From the NCBI RefSeq assembly GCF_013456555.2, contig NZ_CP084883.1, positions 1 through 64,000 on the forward strand: a DNA stretch of 64,000 nt. Reading direction: 5' to 3'. The stretch comes from Natrinema zhouii. Lineage in GTDB: Archaea > Halobacteriota > Halobacteria > Halobacteriales > Natrialbaceae. Both the position numbers and the translations under genes were made by a program. Below, in pieces: positions 1 to 8,790 of the stretch. The notes below the pieces were generated by a model. That model worked only from the letters and a program-made list of their open reading frames with translations. It did no database searches and was not told where the DNA came from. Every line of letters starts with the position of its first letter. Positions within the stretch are counted from its first letter, which is position 1.

Positions 1-1
1 C

Positions 2-307
2 ATCTATGCGCTTTCGAAAAGCCTTGCAGAGGAGTACGGCCCTCGAGGCATCCGAGTGAACTGCGTCTGCCCACGCGGGATCGTTACCGACCGACTCGAG
101 GATAAGATCGAACTTCTCGCGGATCGCGAGGAGATCTCAGTCGAAGCGGCGAGAGATCGGCGTGCCAGCGAACTTCCAATCCGGAAACTCGGCGACCCGC
201 CGTCGTTCGGCCGGGCAGTTGCCTTCCTCGCCTCACCGGCTGCCGAATTCATTACTGGTGAGACGCTCGCGCTGGACGGCGGATGGCTCGACGGGATGTC
301 GCCCTGA
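2..307 (+). CDS. SDR-family oxidoreductase, C-terminal part
   Basis: The window opens inside this gene, so only the last 101 residues are present. They begin with the YxxxK active-site motif of short-chain dehydrogenases (Tyr and Lys in YALSKSLA), followed by GIRVNCVCPRG. The end is the usual SDR tail, with FLASPAAEFITGETLALDGG. The protein should be a soluble NAD(P)-dependent oxidoreductase; the nucleotide-binding Rossmann part and any substrate clue lie outside the window. It stops at TGA 305-307. The 211 bases before the convergent MFS gene hold nothing I can support. Confidence 0.85.
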   Translation: MYALSKSLAEEYGPRGIRVNCVCPRGIVTDRLEDKIELLADREEISVEAARDRRASELPIRKLGDPPSFGRAVAFLASPAAEFITGETLALDGGWLDGMSP

Positions 308-518
308 GTACGGAAGTCCGGCGCCAAGAGCTCGTACCGATTCCAGCTCACCGCGCGGGAATCGTCAGCCTGGTCTCGAACGATGACGATCGTGAACCCT
401 CTTCTGTCTCCGGAACAGCGGACGGCTCGAGGGAACCTGAGCGCTGAGTTTCGTGTCTGAGAGGGTATATAACGCAACCGAGTTGAGATGCATACCAGAT
501 CGGATTGCCAGTTATGCA

Positions 519-1781
519 CTAGATTCGTCGTAAGAGGAACGCGACCGATGCAGCGATGGCGGCTAACAGCCCGAGAACGATGAACAGTACCTGAGCGTTA
601 CCGTACGTGAGTATAGTTCCGGCAAGTCCCGCTCCGAGTGCGCCAACGCCGAAGATCGCGAGGTACGTGTAGCCGAAAGAGAGTCCGCGGGCCTCCGGCG
701 GAGAGTATGCTGCGACTGCAGCCTGCTGAATCGGTTGAATCATAAAGAGCGTGATGCCAAGAAGGAGAGAAACCGCGACGAACGTCCCGGTCGTCGCGGT
801 AGCGGGCACGAACAGTAATGCGAGTAGCGCGAGCGTGCCGAGGACACCAGTGAGCGCTCGTTCGATCGGAACTCGATCAGCTAAGTATCCACCGAGATAT
901 TGGCCGAACACGCCAAAGATGAGGATAGCGACGTAGAAGTACCGCGCGAGATCGAATTCGTCGGCATACGGACTGGCTGGGTCGACCAGTTGGACGCTGA
1001 CGAGCGGGTTGAGAAAATCGCTCAGCAGGTCCGGCAAGAACGTGAGAAATGTCCTGTAGTAGAGCCCCTCCATCGCTACGATAACCATGACGAGCGCGAA
1101 CGATAGCGTCGCGAGCGTTCGTGTATCGTTGACGATGTTCGCCAGTGTGATCTGTCCCTTCGTACTACCACTGGCGTTCGAGGCCGAACTATCACCACCG
1201 TCGGTGGTCGCAGTTGTCGTAGATGAAGGTGACGGCACGACCGTCACGAAGAAGCCGAGAATCAGGGTTGCCAATGCCGGAATCGCAAGCAACACGGCGA
1301 CGAACCGCCAGTCAAATCGAAGCAACAGAAGGGCAGTCGCAAGCGGGCCGAGCGCAATTCCGAGATTCCCGCCGATTCCGTGATAGCCGAGTGCAACTCC
1401 CGTTCTCTCGATTCGCGTCGATAACAGTGAGAGCCCCGCCGGGTGATAGACACTCGCAGCGCCACCCCAGAGCGCAATCGCGAGGGCCAACGTGTAAACC
1501 GAACGTGAGAGACCGATCAATAGGAACGCGACAGCCATCCCAGCGAGACAGGCGAGAATGAGCGGTTTCGATCCGTAGCGATCGACGAGGATACCGCCCG
1601 GAAGCGCACCAACACCGAACAGCCCGTAGCCAACCGTGACGATTGCTCCGAGGATCGCTGCCGTCGTGGAGAATTCAGCGATCCAGATCGTCATCAGAAT
1701 CGGAATAGAGAGCTCGTACGTGTGAACGAGCCCGTGAGAGACTGCCGTGAATAGCACTAATCGACGGTCTGTGGTATCCAT
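519..1781 (-). CDS. MFS transporter, Fsr-like
   Basis: This 420-residue protein has about 12 hydrophobic segments in two halves and belongs to the major facilitator superfamily. The first loop contains the MFS signature region (GILVDRYGSKP) and the fourth segment has SVYHPAGLSLLS, which resembles the fosmidomycin-resistance subgroup. A soluble loop rich in Ser, Thr and Gly (about residues 185-210) separates the halves. It should export or import a small solute across the cytoplasmic membrane; the substrate cannot be read from the sequence. The start at MDTTDRR is supported by a TATA-like TCTTATCC about 27 bases upstream. It lies in the same orientation as the second MFS gene but is separated from it by about 195 bases, so it probably has its own promoter. 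Confidence 0.85.
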   Translation of the reverse strand: MDTTDRRLVLFTAVSHGLVHTYELSIPILMTIWIAEFSTTAAILGAIVTVGYGLFGVGALPGGILVDRYGSKPLILACLAGMAVAFLLIGLSRSVYTLALAIALWGGAASVYHPAGLSLLSTRIERTGVALGYHGIGGNLGIALGPLATALLLLRFDWRFVAVLLAIPALATLILGFFVTVVPSPSSTTTATTDGGDSSASNASGSTKGQITLANIVNDTRTLATLSFALVMVIVAMEGLYYRTFLTFLPDLLSDFLNPLVSVQLVDPASPYADEFDLARYFYVAILIFGVFGQYLGGYLADRVPIERALTGVLGTLALLALLFVPATATTGTFVAVSLLLGITLFMIQPIQQAAVAAYSPPEARGLSFGYTYLAIFGVGALGAGLAGTILTYGNAQVLFIVLGLLAAIAASVAFLLRRI

Positions 1782-1976
1782 TCACTATCTCGAATACAAG
1801 AATAGGGATAAGAGTTAACGGAGGCGGGTCATATTGCCGGTTTGGTCAGAGGGAGACGAGGAAAATCCCATCTCGAGAAGCGGCGAAGCTGATCGAAAAG
1901 GGCGCATACTTGACGGCTTTCGAGTTCGTTATGGATCTCGAATGTGCTGTGAAGCGCTCCCGACGAACGTGAGAGG

Positions 1977-3176
1977 CTACGAATCAGAGACGGCCGGTTC
2001 CGTGACGTAGGGTGACGTCCGAACGATTGCAATAAGCAGCCCGGATGCAACGAGCATGGTGGCAGCAAGAAAGAGCCAGGAGGCACGGTAGCCGATGGCG
2101 TCGGCGAGATAGCCGAACGTGGGTGGCGCGACGAGCGCACCGCTGGTGAGTGCGAATTGGCCGCCGGCAGTCGCACCCCCCATCTCGTCCGCGCTGACCA
2201 GCGTCGCCATGACGGAGTAGTAGACGCCGGTGTAACCGAGGACGAAGAAACCGAGCACGGAGAACGCGATCGCAGCACTGAGTGCAGTGGATGTCGATGC
2301 GACGACGACGAACATGATCGCACTTCCGATCGACTGGGCGATGAGTATCAGTCCAATCCTGACGTGGGGCTTGCCCGGCAGTATATCGCTCAACCAGCCC
2401 GTCAGTACGCGGCCGATGCTACCGAAGAGCTGCACGAGTGCGAGGACGATACCGCCGAACGCAGCGGAGGTATCGACCGATTCCTCTACGTATAGCACGG
2501 TGTATCCTGTCGTTGTGAACAACGCTGCACCGAGAAAGAGCCCCGCCGTCGCCAACAGGATATATGGCCGATTCGAAAACAACACTCTGAAAGAGAGGGA
2601 ATCTGAATCGCTCTGCTCGCTGTCGCTCGAGTAAAAGAGATAGAAGATCACGGAAACGACTACACCGACCCCTGCAGCGACGAAAAATCCAGCCTGCCAG
2701 AAGAGTAGCGCCTCGAGACCAGTGATCAGCAGTGCGCTGATACCACTCCCGCCGGTGACCCCGACCTGTTTAATTCCCATCGCGAGGTTCTGTCGGCCGG
2801 AAGTGATGTTGTCGAAAACCGCCTTATTCGTTCCGGGTATCGCAGTCCCGTACAGTGATCCGAGGACGAACACTGCTGCGAGCAACAGGGCGTACGTCGA
2901 TGCACCCGCAACGAGAAGGGTCCCCGTCGCGAGACCCAGGAGCCCGAGTACGAGCGTCAACCGTTCGCCGAACCGATCAACCAACACGCCGAGTGGTAAC
3001 AGAAAGACGGCGTACCCGAGAGTGAGCGTCGTAACGACGAGTCCGACCTGGAAACGGGATAGTCCAAATTCAGTTCGGAAGAACGGTGTTGCAGCGAAAA
3101 TCGTATAGTAGCAGATACTTGCGGACACTTGCCACATCGTGACAAGTGATACTGTCCGCCAGTACGATCTATCCAT
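1977..3176 (-). CDS. MFS transporter
   Basis: This is a major facilitator of 399 residues with about 12 membrane segments. The signature loop between segments 2 and 3 reads GVLVDRFGERLT, and segments 4-5 contain GTAIPGTNKAVFDN, as in nitrate/oxalate-type MFS carriers. I start at MDRSYWRT: the frame is open for 16 more codons, but this ATG sits about 24 bases after a TATA-like element, as expected for a leaderless haloarchaeal transcript. It is not closely similar to the MFS gene downstream, so this is not a recent tandem duplication. Substrate unknown. Confidence 0.83.
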   Translation of the reverse strand: MDRSYWRTVSLVTMWQVSASICYYTIFAATPFFRTEFGLSRFQVGLVVTTLTLGYAVFLLPLGVLVDRFGERLTLVLGLLGLATGTLLVAGASTYALLLAAVFVLGSLYGTAIPGTNKAVFDNITSGRQNLAMGIKQVGVTGGSGISALLITGLEALLFWQAGFFVAAGVGVVVSVIFYLFYSSDSEQSDSDSLSFRVLFSNRPYILLATAGLFLGAALFTTTGYTVLYVEESVDTSAAFGGIVLALVQLFGSIGRVLTGWLSDILPGKPHVRIGLILIAQSIGSAIMFVVVASTSTALSAAIAFSVLGFFVLGYTGVYYSVMATLVSADEMGGATAGGQFALTSGALVAPPTFGYLADAIGYRASWLFLAATMLVASGLLIAIVRTSPYVTEPAVSDS

Positions 3177-3189
3177 GGAATAGGTCTTT

Positions 3190-3206
3190 TGTGGACATTT
3201 AAAAAA
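3190..3206 (-). promoter_or_regulatory. TATA-like promoter of the MFS gene
   Basis: Read on the minus strand, TTTTTTAAATGTCC is centred about 24 bases before the ATG at 3176. The spacing fits a TBP/TFB promoter of a leaderless haloarchaeal transcript and helps choose the start. Confidence 0.5.
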
Positions 3207-4090
3207 GAGTACCGTTTTTCGCACCCATGCAGATATAAGCTCCAGCTTGTAGTTTTGTCAGTGTCTGCAAGAGCGGACACTGCGTCGATAACTGAAGCCC
3301 GATATTCGACTTTCTATTCCAATCTGATGTTTTCAAATACTATTCCGGAATATGAAAAGTTGGATGTAAAGTGGAGACGAAAGACCGCTCACGACCGAGA
3401 TACATAAGCAATCTCCAGTCGCTCGATACTGTCTCTCCGGATCACGTCCTACACGGCGAAATCATAATTCGGATCGATGAGCGGCCGTACTCTCTGTCCG
3501 CTTCTGACGACATATTACGTCGAAAACGCCTATTTTTCGCCGATCGAACAAGGCAGCGTCAGATAGTGCTCGATCGACGAGGATACCAGTCTCGAGACGA
3601 ATATATTCGATCAGCAGAAAATTAAAATTGTAGTTGAAAACAGGGGAATTGGAGGAGTGTTAGATATCTCTCCAAAGTGGTGAATAGAGGTACCTATTTG
3701 TTCTCAAATAGCTTTAGCCACGCGAACTCAGCAATTACCGAACCATGGCTCTATTCCGTCACTGGCTGACAGAGCATCGCAAACGAACCACATCTTTGCT
3801 TACGGCGATGTGGCATTCGTCAGATTAGTTGAGTTCTGAATCTTCCCGGCTGGCGGGCACTATCTATCTTAGGCCTCCTCAGTGGGCGTCTTTCCATCGG
3901 TTGATGCGCATTTTAAGGGGGTGAAACCACTTTTCAGTGAGGTTTTCGGTCAGTATAGTCTACCCGACCGTTCAACCCTACTCGAGCGAAGGCAGTCTGA
4001 TAGCATTTTAGTTAAGTAGAGGGGTGAAATATGCATCGTATTTGAAATAATTCGGAAATCAACGTCCAAGATTTAGGCGACTCCGGGCGG
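3207..4090. other. Gene-poor, AT-richer stretch
   Basis: There is no convincing coding sequence here, and base composition is more AT-rich than in the flanking genes. The segment 3898-3926 recurs in imperfect form at 18707-18733 and may be a transposon-end relic. The region looks like decayed or transferred DNA. Confidence 0.4.
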
Positions 4091-4276
4091 ATGAACATCT
4101 CTGGCTCTGAACTCGAGAAGTTCGAAGCCGAGCTCGGCGGCAAACCGTACGCGATCGTATACGACGACTGGGTCAGCCGTATCAGCTTCGAACCGCGATT
4201 CTAGCATATCGAGTTCGCTCTCACGGTCGACGAAACGCGGGTGGGCCATAGGCTAGCTTCTCACCCGACGAAATAG
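4091..4276 (+). pseudogene. Possible short gene relic with an in-frame stop
   Basis: An ATG at 4091 opens a reading frame of 37 codons with protein-like composition (ELEKFEAELGGKPYAIVYDD). It is closed by TAG at 4202-4204. The same frame continues for 23 more plausible codons (HIEFALTVDETRVGHR) to TAG 4274-4276. The pattern suggests one small gene interrupted by a nonsense mutation. I do not recognise the family, and chance is possible at this length. Confidence 0.3.
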
Positions 4277-4370
4277 TGCTACGATTATCTAAATCACGAT
4301 TTTACTATGTACTGTAAGTGATCGGCGGAGATTCACTTCACGGAAAGGACGAAAACATCGGGAACAGTTT

Positions 4371-4514
4371 ATGAAGCGATTCACAGAACCCGATCGAGAC
4401 GAGAGGCGTGACAGGGACGAGAATCTTTATCAGCGCGTCAACGAAGAGAAGACCGCAGACGTAGTCCAAGCCGCTCGCGAGGAAACAGCCGACGAGCACG
4501 CCGATTACGCATAA
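4371..4514 (+). CDS. Small acidic protein, probable VapB-like antitoxin
   Basis: The 47-residue product is highly charged (MKRFTEPDRDERRDRDENLY, then an Asp/Glu-rich helix). It lies directly upstream of a PIN-domain remnant, which is where a VapB-type antitoxin would be. The stop TAA (4512-4514) overlaps the position where the PIN gene should start, so the pair was once translationally coupled by an ATGA junction. Because the toxin is broken, this gene is probably an orphan antitoxin or itself decaying. The antitoxin assignment rests on size, charge and position; no clear DNA-binding motif is visible. Confidence 0.5.
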   Translation: MKRFTEPDRDERRDRDENLYQRVNEEKTADVVQAAREETADEHADYA

Positions 4515-4639
4515 AGATCCTCGATACGAACCTCTGGGTTTTCGGAACACTTGGTACGAACCATCGAGCGGAACGGCTCCTTGACGACATCGGACGGGGC
4601 AATTCGATGTCGGTGATCAACGCGTTCGATCCTCTTTGA
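4511..4639 (+). pseudogene. PIN-domain (VapC-like) toxin remnant
   Basis: The frame reads IKILDTNLWVFGTLGTNHRAE followed by RLLDDIGRGN, the N-terminus of a PIN-domain ribonuclease with the first catalytic Asp in LDTN. The first codon is ATA (4511-4513) where ATG is expected. One G-to-A change at 4513 would destroy the start while turning the upstream antitoxin stop from TGA to TAA. The frame ends after 42 codons at TGA 4637-4639, whereas VapC proteins have about 130 residues, so the rest of the domain is deleted. Confidence 0.65.
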
Positions 4640-4938
4640 TAAGTACGCTGAGTCGTGCCAAACTCGTCGATTCAACTCTACAACCATTCTTTTGAAATGA
4701 ACTAACCGGTTAGGCCAACTGGTTAGGCTTCTCGAGGTTGCCGACGATGTCCCGTTCGCCTGGCGCAAGGATTGGCCTTCGTCCTCGGCATTACGTGAGC
4801 GGCTGGAACGATGATGTAGCAGAATGATGGCCAGAGGACTCCATACGAATACGACTCCGGAACCGACAGGATAGCTGAAGATGATTGGGGATGAAGTTGA
4901 TGAACCGAAGTACTGACAAGACAAGTCAGAAGATTGTC
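4640..4938. other. Noncoding stretch with a short tandem repeat
   Basis: I see no supported gene. Two adjacent imperfect 13-base copies (AACCGGTTAGGCC and AACTGGTTAGGCT) lie at 4704-4729. The rest may be further decayed sequence after the PIN relic. Confidence 0.35.
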
Positions 4939-6339
4939 CTAAGCCTCGTTTTCTGTGAGCGCATTCACAACGTCATTGACGGTGAACAAACGGAGGTTGT
5001 CTCGTTGACTGGTTGCCTCTTCGACTGACTGCTTGAATCCACTTCGAGAGAAGAGTGCGTACTCAACGACCCGGTCGCCCCCGTTTTGTGGCGACCATCG
5101 AAGTTCGTCGGCGTGGTCTTGGAGGTTCGACAGCGCGTCGTATCCGAGTGGTGACTGTTGGAATTTGCACTCACCGACGATCAGCGTCTCGCCGGTTGTC
5201 AGGCCGACGACGTCAATCTCGTGCTCACCATACCACCATTGTCCCGTGTTGGTAATCGTGTGTTCCGGGTAGAGCGTCCGAAGTGCGGAACAGCAGAGGT
5301 CTTCAAACGAGTGGCTGACGAAGTCAGCCAGTTCCGGCTCGATCAGCGCTTTGTAGGCTTCAGCTCCCAACTCGTCGTACTGCTCGCCCGTCCCGTATAC
5401 GAAGTGGAACCAGAATCGGAAGAACGGATCACGAATGCGGTACCGACTGCGTTTGCTCCGCTCTTTTTGTTCTGTGATGGGGACGTGCTGGTCCACGAGT
5501 CGGAGTCGAGACAGCCGGTTGAGGTACTTCGAGAGTTGGTTGTAGTCGATGCCAGTTGTCCCGGCGATTTCATTCCGGCTGGTGTTTCCACCAGCGATGG
5601 CCTCAAGGATCGAAAAGTACCGCGTCGGTTCGGTGAGTTCCATTCGGAGGACGTAATCGGGCTCATCGTGGAGCGTTCCGTGCCGGGAGAGGATCGTCCG
5701 TTGAATGTTCTCTGCGAGCGTCGCGTCGGGTGAGACTTCTTCGAGGTAGTACGGAACGCCACCGAACACTCCCCAGGTGAGGAGCTGCTTCTCCGGGGTA
5801 TACGCATCGTTGAAAAACTCCATCGCGGCGCCGAAGGGGAGTTGCCTGACATCGAGTTTCAGCGACGAGCGACCGTAGAGTGGACTGTTTCCGAGCAATG
5901 CTGCGTCTTCCATCATACTAATTGACGACCCGACGAGCACGAACGTCGCAACTGAATCATCGAGTTCGTAATCGAACATCGCCTGTAACACGGACGGGAG
6001 ACTCTCGTCTTGCTCGACGAGGTACGGGAACTCGTCGAGGACAATAATCGCATCTTGTTCGGCGAGATACCCGAGAATCTCGTCCCAGTCTTCTCGAATT
6101 CGCGCTACTCCCGGGTGCGATTCTGTAGCCGTGTCGATAAACTGCTGGAGCTGCAGCGCACTCGTTTTCTGTTTCGCCTGGTATACAACGGCGTCGTCGT
6201 ACTCTGTCAGTGACTCTTTAACGAGAGCAGTTTTCCCGAGACGACGACGGCCAAAAATCACCGCGAGTTCGGCGTCGTCTGAGTCGTAGAGATCGCGGAG
6301 GCGGGCGAGTTCCTCCGTCCGGTTCACGAAATCGGGCAT
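4939..6339 (-). CDS. Archaeal AAA-family ATPase with DUF234-type nuclease-like domain
   Basis: The product has 466 residues. Residues 30-37 are a Walker A motif (GRRRLGKT), and residues 98-103 (IIVLDE) are Walker B. A winged-helix-like segment follows around residues 240-310. The C-terminal part contains EIDVVG, then LIVGECKF, the spaced Asp...Glu-x-Lys of PD-(D/E)xK nuclease-like DUF234 domains. These archaeal ATPases are common in mobile and defence-rich regions; their substrates are mostly unknown. I start at MPDFVNRTEE (ATG 6339), because the 22 codons above it begin with TTG and run into the palindrome at 6394-6413. It looks intact although its surroundings are decayed. Confidence 0.85.
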   Translation of the reverse strand: MPDFVNRTEELARLRDLYDSDDAELAVIFGRRRLGKTALVKESLTEYDDAVVYQAKQKTSALQLQQFIDTATESHPGVARIREDWDEILGYLAEQDAIIVLDEFPYLVEQDESLPSVLQAMFDYELDDSVATFVLVGSSISMMEDAALLGNSPLYGRSSLKLDVRQLPFGAAMEFFNDAYTPEKQLLTWGVFGGVPYYLEEVSPDATLAENIQRTILSRHGTLHDEPDYVLRMELTEPTRYFSILEAIAGGNTSRNEIAGTTGIDYNQLSKYLNRLSRLRLVDQHVPITEQKERSKRSRYRIRDPFFRFWFHFVYGTGEQYDELGAEAYKALIEPELADFVSHSFEDLCCSALRTLYPEHTITNTGQWWYGEHEIDVVGLTTGETLIVGECKFQQSPLGYDALSNLQDHADELRWSPQNGGDRVVEYALFSRSGFKQSVEEATSQRDNLRLFTVNDVVNALTENEA

Positions 6340-6393
6340 ACAACCCGTACTGTCGGACAGATAATAGTATTTCCGATAATCGTACTTCAGAGT

Positions 6394-6413
6394 ATGATAC
6401 TTCAAAGTATCAT
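6394..6413. promoter_or_regulatory. Perfect palindrome upstream of the ATPase gene
   Basis: ATGATACTT and AAGTATCAT form a perfect 9-base inverted repeat around a 2-base spacer, about 55 bases before the ATPase start. A near-copy (TTCAGAGTATGATAC) overlaps it. This has the form of an operator for a dimeric regulator, possibly autoregulation by the winged-helix part of the ATPase. Function is inferred. Confidence 0.45.
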
Positions 6414-6493
6414 AATTGGCTCGAGAAGGCTATCGAGCTCGACCCGAAGAGAACTACACCCTCGACTTATACCTGGGGAGTCATTGATTCGAT

Positions 6494-6781
6494 ATGGCTG
6501 ATCTCAATCCGATTGCGAAGCGGATCCACAACGTGAGCCCTGATCCCATCAGACTCACCCTCGACGACGGAACGAAAGCGGTCTTTCACATTTTCGGAGC
6601 GGAGTTCTTCCAGCAAGAATTCCAGGCGGAGGGTACTCGCGTGGACGACGACGACGCTGAGTATCGATTCGTCTCGAGTGATGACAACGAGACGATCCTT
6701 GTCGGTCGAAAAGGACCGGAGGACTCCGGCTGGTCAATGGTCGGGTCTATCCTCGATACCGCACCAGCCGAGTCTGAGTGA
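6494..6781 (+). CDS. Small conserved-type haloarchaeal protein, unknown function
   Basis: This 95-residue acidic soluble protein begins MADLNPIAKRIHNVSPDPIR. It has an LTLDDGT strand pattern early and ends in a Gly/Ser-poor acidic tail. No signal peptide, membrane segment or metal motif is visible. The start is supported by TTATAC at 6468-6473, about 24 bases upstream. Several beta strands with an Asp-rich loop could form a small barrel, but I do not recognise the family with confidence. Confidence 0.65.
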   Translation: MADLNPIAKRIHNVSPDPIRLTLDDGTKAVFHIFGAEFFQQEFQAEGTRVDDDDAEYRFVSSDDNETILVGRKGPEDSGWSMVGSILDTAPAESE

Positions 6782-6813
6782 ATCGAGACCCCGTGCTTTC
6801 GTAGTGATCTCAG

Positions 6814-6985
6814 TTATACGAGGTCCATGTTGGTCGTCCCAACCACGTCCGCACCTGTATCGAGCAACCGTACGGTGACGGCTGCGTGGTAGTTCGGCTC
6901 AAAATCGATTGCGATGTTGTCCTTGATTGCGACGACCATCCCTGTCACCCTGTCAGCGGTCCCGCTTCGGCACCGAACAGATCAC
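6814..6985 (-). pseudogene. Amidase-signature enzyme relic
   Basis: Read on the minus strand, the sequence encodes GPLTG, then MVVAIKDNIAID with the amidase catalytic Lys context (KDNI), then NYHAAVTVRLLDTGADVVGT and TNMD. This is the N-terminal core of amidase-signature enzymes (GatA, AtzF, allophanate hydrolase type). The frame breaks between GPLTG and MVV because CCCTGTCA is tandemly duplicated at 6940-6955; removing one copy restores GPLTGMVVAIKDN. The stretch expected between IAID and NYHAA is also shortened. The catalytic serines and the rest of the enzyme are missing, and it ends at TAA 6814-6816. Confidence 0.7.
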
Positions 6986-7255
6986 ACTGGGACAGGAAAG
7001 TGTGATACTGATCAGAACCGTTTCTGACGTTCTCCGTACTATCGGATTCGAAGCTAGTCGGCTCGAGCGAGGGAGAACATGGCTCTGGAAACGAACCGAT
7101 TCCATTCTCACTCAATCCGCTGGCGACCGATAGCCAATACAAACCGACCTGTCGGGGAATGGCGATTGTCTCTCCGCTCGTCGACGGTCTGTTCGGATTC
7201 GATCGATCATCGAATCTCGAGGAAATCGCGAGACAGTTATCGCTTCGTAGTGTTC

Positions 7256-7649
7256 ATGGCCGAATCGGCTACGAGTATACCAGTAGCCAGACATCGCGTG
7301 GAAGTCGGTCGAACAGTACTATCGGTTTTCGAAACTGACGTTCTCGGCGCGATCCACGACGCTTGTCGATCGGATCAGCAAGCGATCCTTGCGACGATCG
7401 TCCGGGTAGCGGGAAGTGCGTATCGCCGACCGGGAACGAAGATGCGACGGCAATAGCGTCGAGAATCTCACGGCAGGCTGTCTCGAGGATACCGTTCGCT
7501 TGCTAGTGACGACTGTCCGCAAATCAAGAGAGTCCCGCATCGAACCGATTTATGGTGCTGCTATTCTCGCTGGCGGCGTAGCACATTGTCCAATTGAAAT
7601 AGTCCGAGAAGTTGGAAGCGTGATGGTGACAGGTGATCTGAGTGTCTGA
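7256..7649 (+). pseudogene. xdhC: XdhC/CoxI-family protein pseudogene
   Basis: From ATG 7256, the frame reads AIHDACRSDQQAILATIVRV then AGSAYRRPGTKM. This is the N-terminal domain of XdhC/CoxI proteins, which help mature molybdenum hydroxylases such as xanthine dehydrogenase. It stops early at TAG. A second frame, overlapping from about 7440, continues the same family with NLTAGCLEDTVRLL (the conserved SGGC-like motif). It then jumps to a C-terminal-like IEPIYG...PIEIVREV. So at least one frameshift and a large internal deletion are present; intact family members have about 250-380 residues. No xanthine dehydrogenase gene lies in the window. Confidence 0.65.
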
Positions 7650-7890
7650 ACCATTCCCCCGCGTTCACGCTTTCCAGACTATGTATTGTGTCGATCCTTG
7701 TATATATGTGCGCCAACCAGGGTGAAAGTAGAACAGTGCTGCCCGTATCTGAAATCCTTGAGGCTCGAGCAAGAGCTCGGTAACGGACTGCGACGAAGCT
7801 GCTGTCGACACCGATCGGTCAGATTTCGGGACGGTCACAGGCTGACGCGATACGGTTCTTTATGGCTGGTTCGTGAGACCTACGACTACC

Positions 7891-8790
7891 ATGGGAACAG
7901 TTGACGTTGCAATCGGTGTCGACGCGGATTGTGTCGCCGGTTGGCTCGGCTCCTACGGCGGTGAAGACTCACCTGCAGACCTCTCCAGAGGGCTGGCCGC
8001 TGGAAACGAGGGCATCCCGCGAATGCTCGCGCTCTTCGAGGACCAGGACGTGGAGACGTCGTGGTACGTCCCCGGGCACACGATCGAGACCTTCCGTGAC
8101 GAGATCGAAGCGGTCGCTGCCGCCGGTCACGAACTCGGCGTCCACGGCTACTCCCACGAGAACCCGACCGACCTCTCGCGGGAACAGGAAGACGAGATCC
8201 TCGAGGTATCGATCGATCTCATCGAAGACGTCACCGGCTCTGAACCGGTCGGTCACCGCGCCAGCTGGTGGGAGTTCAGCGAAAATACGCCGGAACTGGT
8301 CGAGAAACACGGCTTCCTGTACGACAGTAGCCTCATGGAACGGATGTTCGAGCCGGGCTGGATGCGAACGGGCGACAGTTGGGAGAAGATCCAGTACGAC
8401 AACGATCCCGAGACGTGGATGGAGCCGTATCAGTACGGCGAGAAGACCGATATCGTTGAGATTCCGATCAGCTGGTATCGCGACGACATTCCGCCGATGC
8501 TGTTCATCAAACAGCCGATCTACCACGCGGGATACAAGGATCCGGAGATGATGTACGAACAGTATTACAAGCGCCAGTTCGACTATCTGTACAACCGCCG
8601 CGGCGCAGGTGTGTACACGTTCACGATCCACCCGGACATCCACGGCCTGCCGCACATGATTCCCCTGTTGGAGGAGTTCATCCAGTACGTCCAAGGCCAC
8701 GAGAACGCGCAGTTCGTCACGCTCGAGTCCGTTGCCGAGACGTTCAACGACGATCCGTCGGTGTACGAGAGCGAAAGCGAGTACATCTAG
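7891..8790 (+). CDS. Polysaccharide-deacetylase-fold hydrolase (cyclic imide hydrolase / PuuE-like)
   Basis: The product has 299 residues and belongs to the NodB/carbohydrate-esterase 4 fold. It has the metal-site Asp in GVDADC (D11, D13), and the two metal-binding His in GVHGYSHE (H85, H89). It also has FTIHPDIHGLPH near the end, the closing motif of the subgroup that includes cyclic imide hydrolase, HpPgdA and allantoinase PuuE. In that subgroup, the substrates are often cyclic ureides or imides, not polysaccharides. It lacks a signal peptide and is probably cytoplasmic, which supports a metabolic role. It ends one base before the stop of the convergent asparaginase gene. The ATG at 7891 is preferred over GTG 7873, with a TATA-like TTCTTTATGG upstream. 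Confidence 0.8.
   Translation: MGTVDVAIGVDADCVAGWLGSYGGEDSPADLSRGLAAGNEGIPRMLALFEDQDVETSWYVPGHTIETFRDEIEAVAAAGHELGVHGYSHENPTDLSREQEDEILEVSIDLIEDVTGSEPVGHRASWWEFSENTPELVEKHGFLYDSSLMERMFEPGWMRTGDSWEKIQYDNDPETWMEPYQYGEKTDIVEIPISWYRDDIPPMLFIKQPIYHAGYKDPEMMYEQYYKRQFDYLYNRRGAGVYTFTIHPDIHGLPHMIPLLEEFIQYVQGHENAQFVTLESVAETFNDDPSVYESESEYI

Noticed and set aside
4..519. A 171-codon minus-strand frame near the window start
   Set aside because: It lies opposite the SDR gene and its product is Ser- and Arg-rich without any family features.
4704..4729. Two adjacent 13-base repeats as a regulatory iteron pair
   Set aside because: Only two imperfect copies in decayed sequence, with no adjacent replication or regulator gene.
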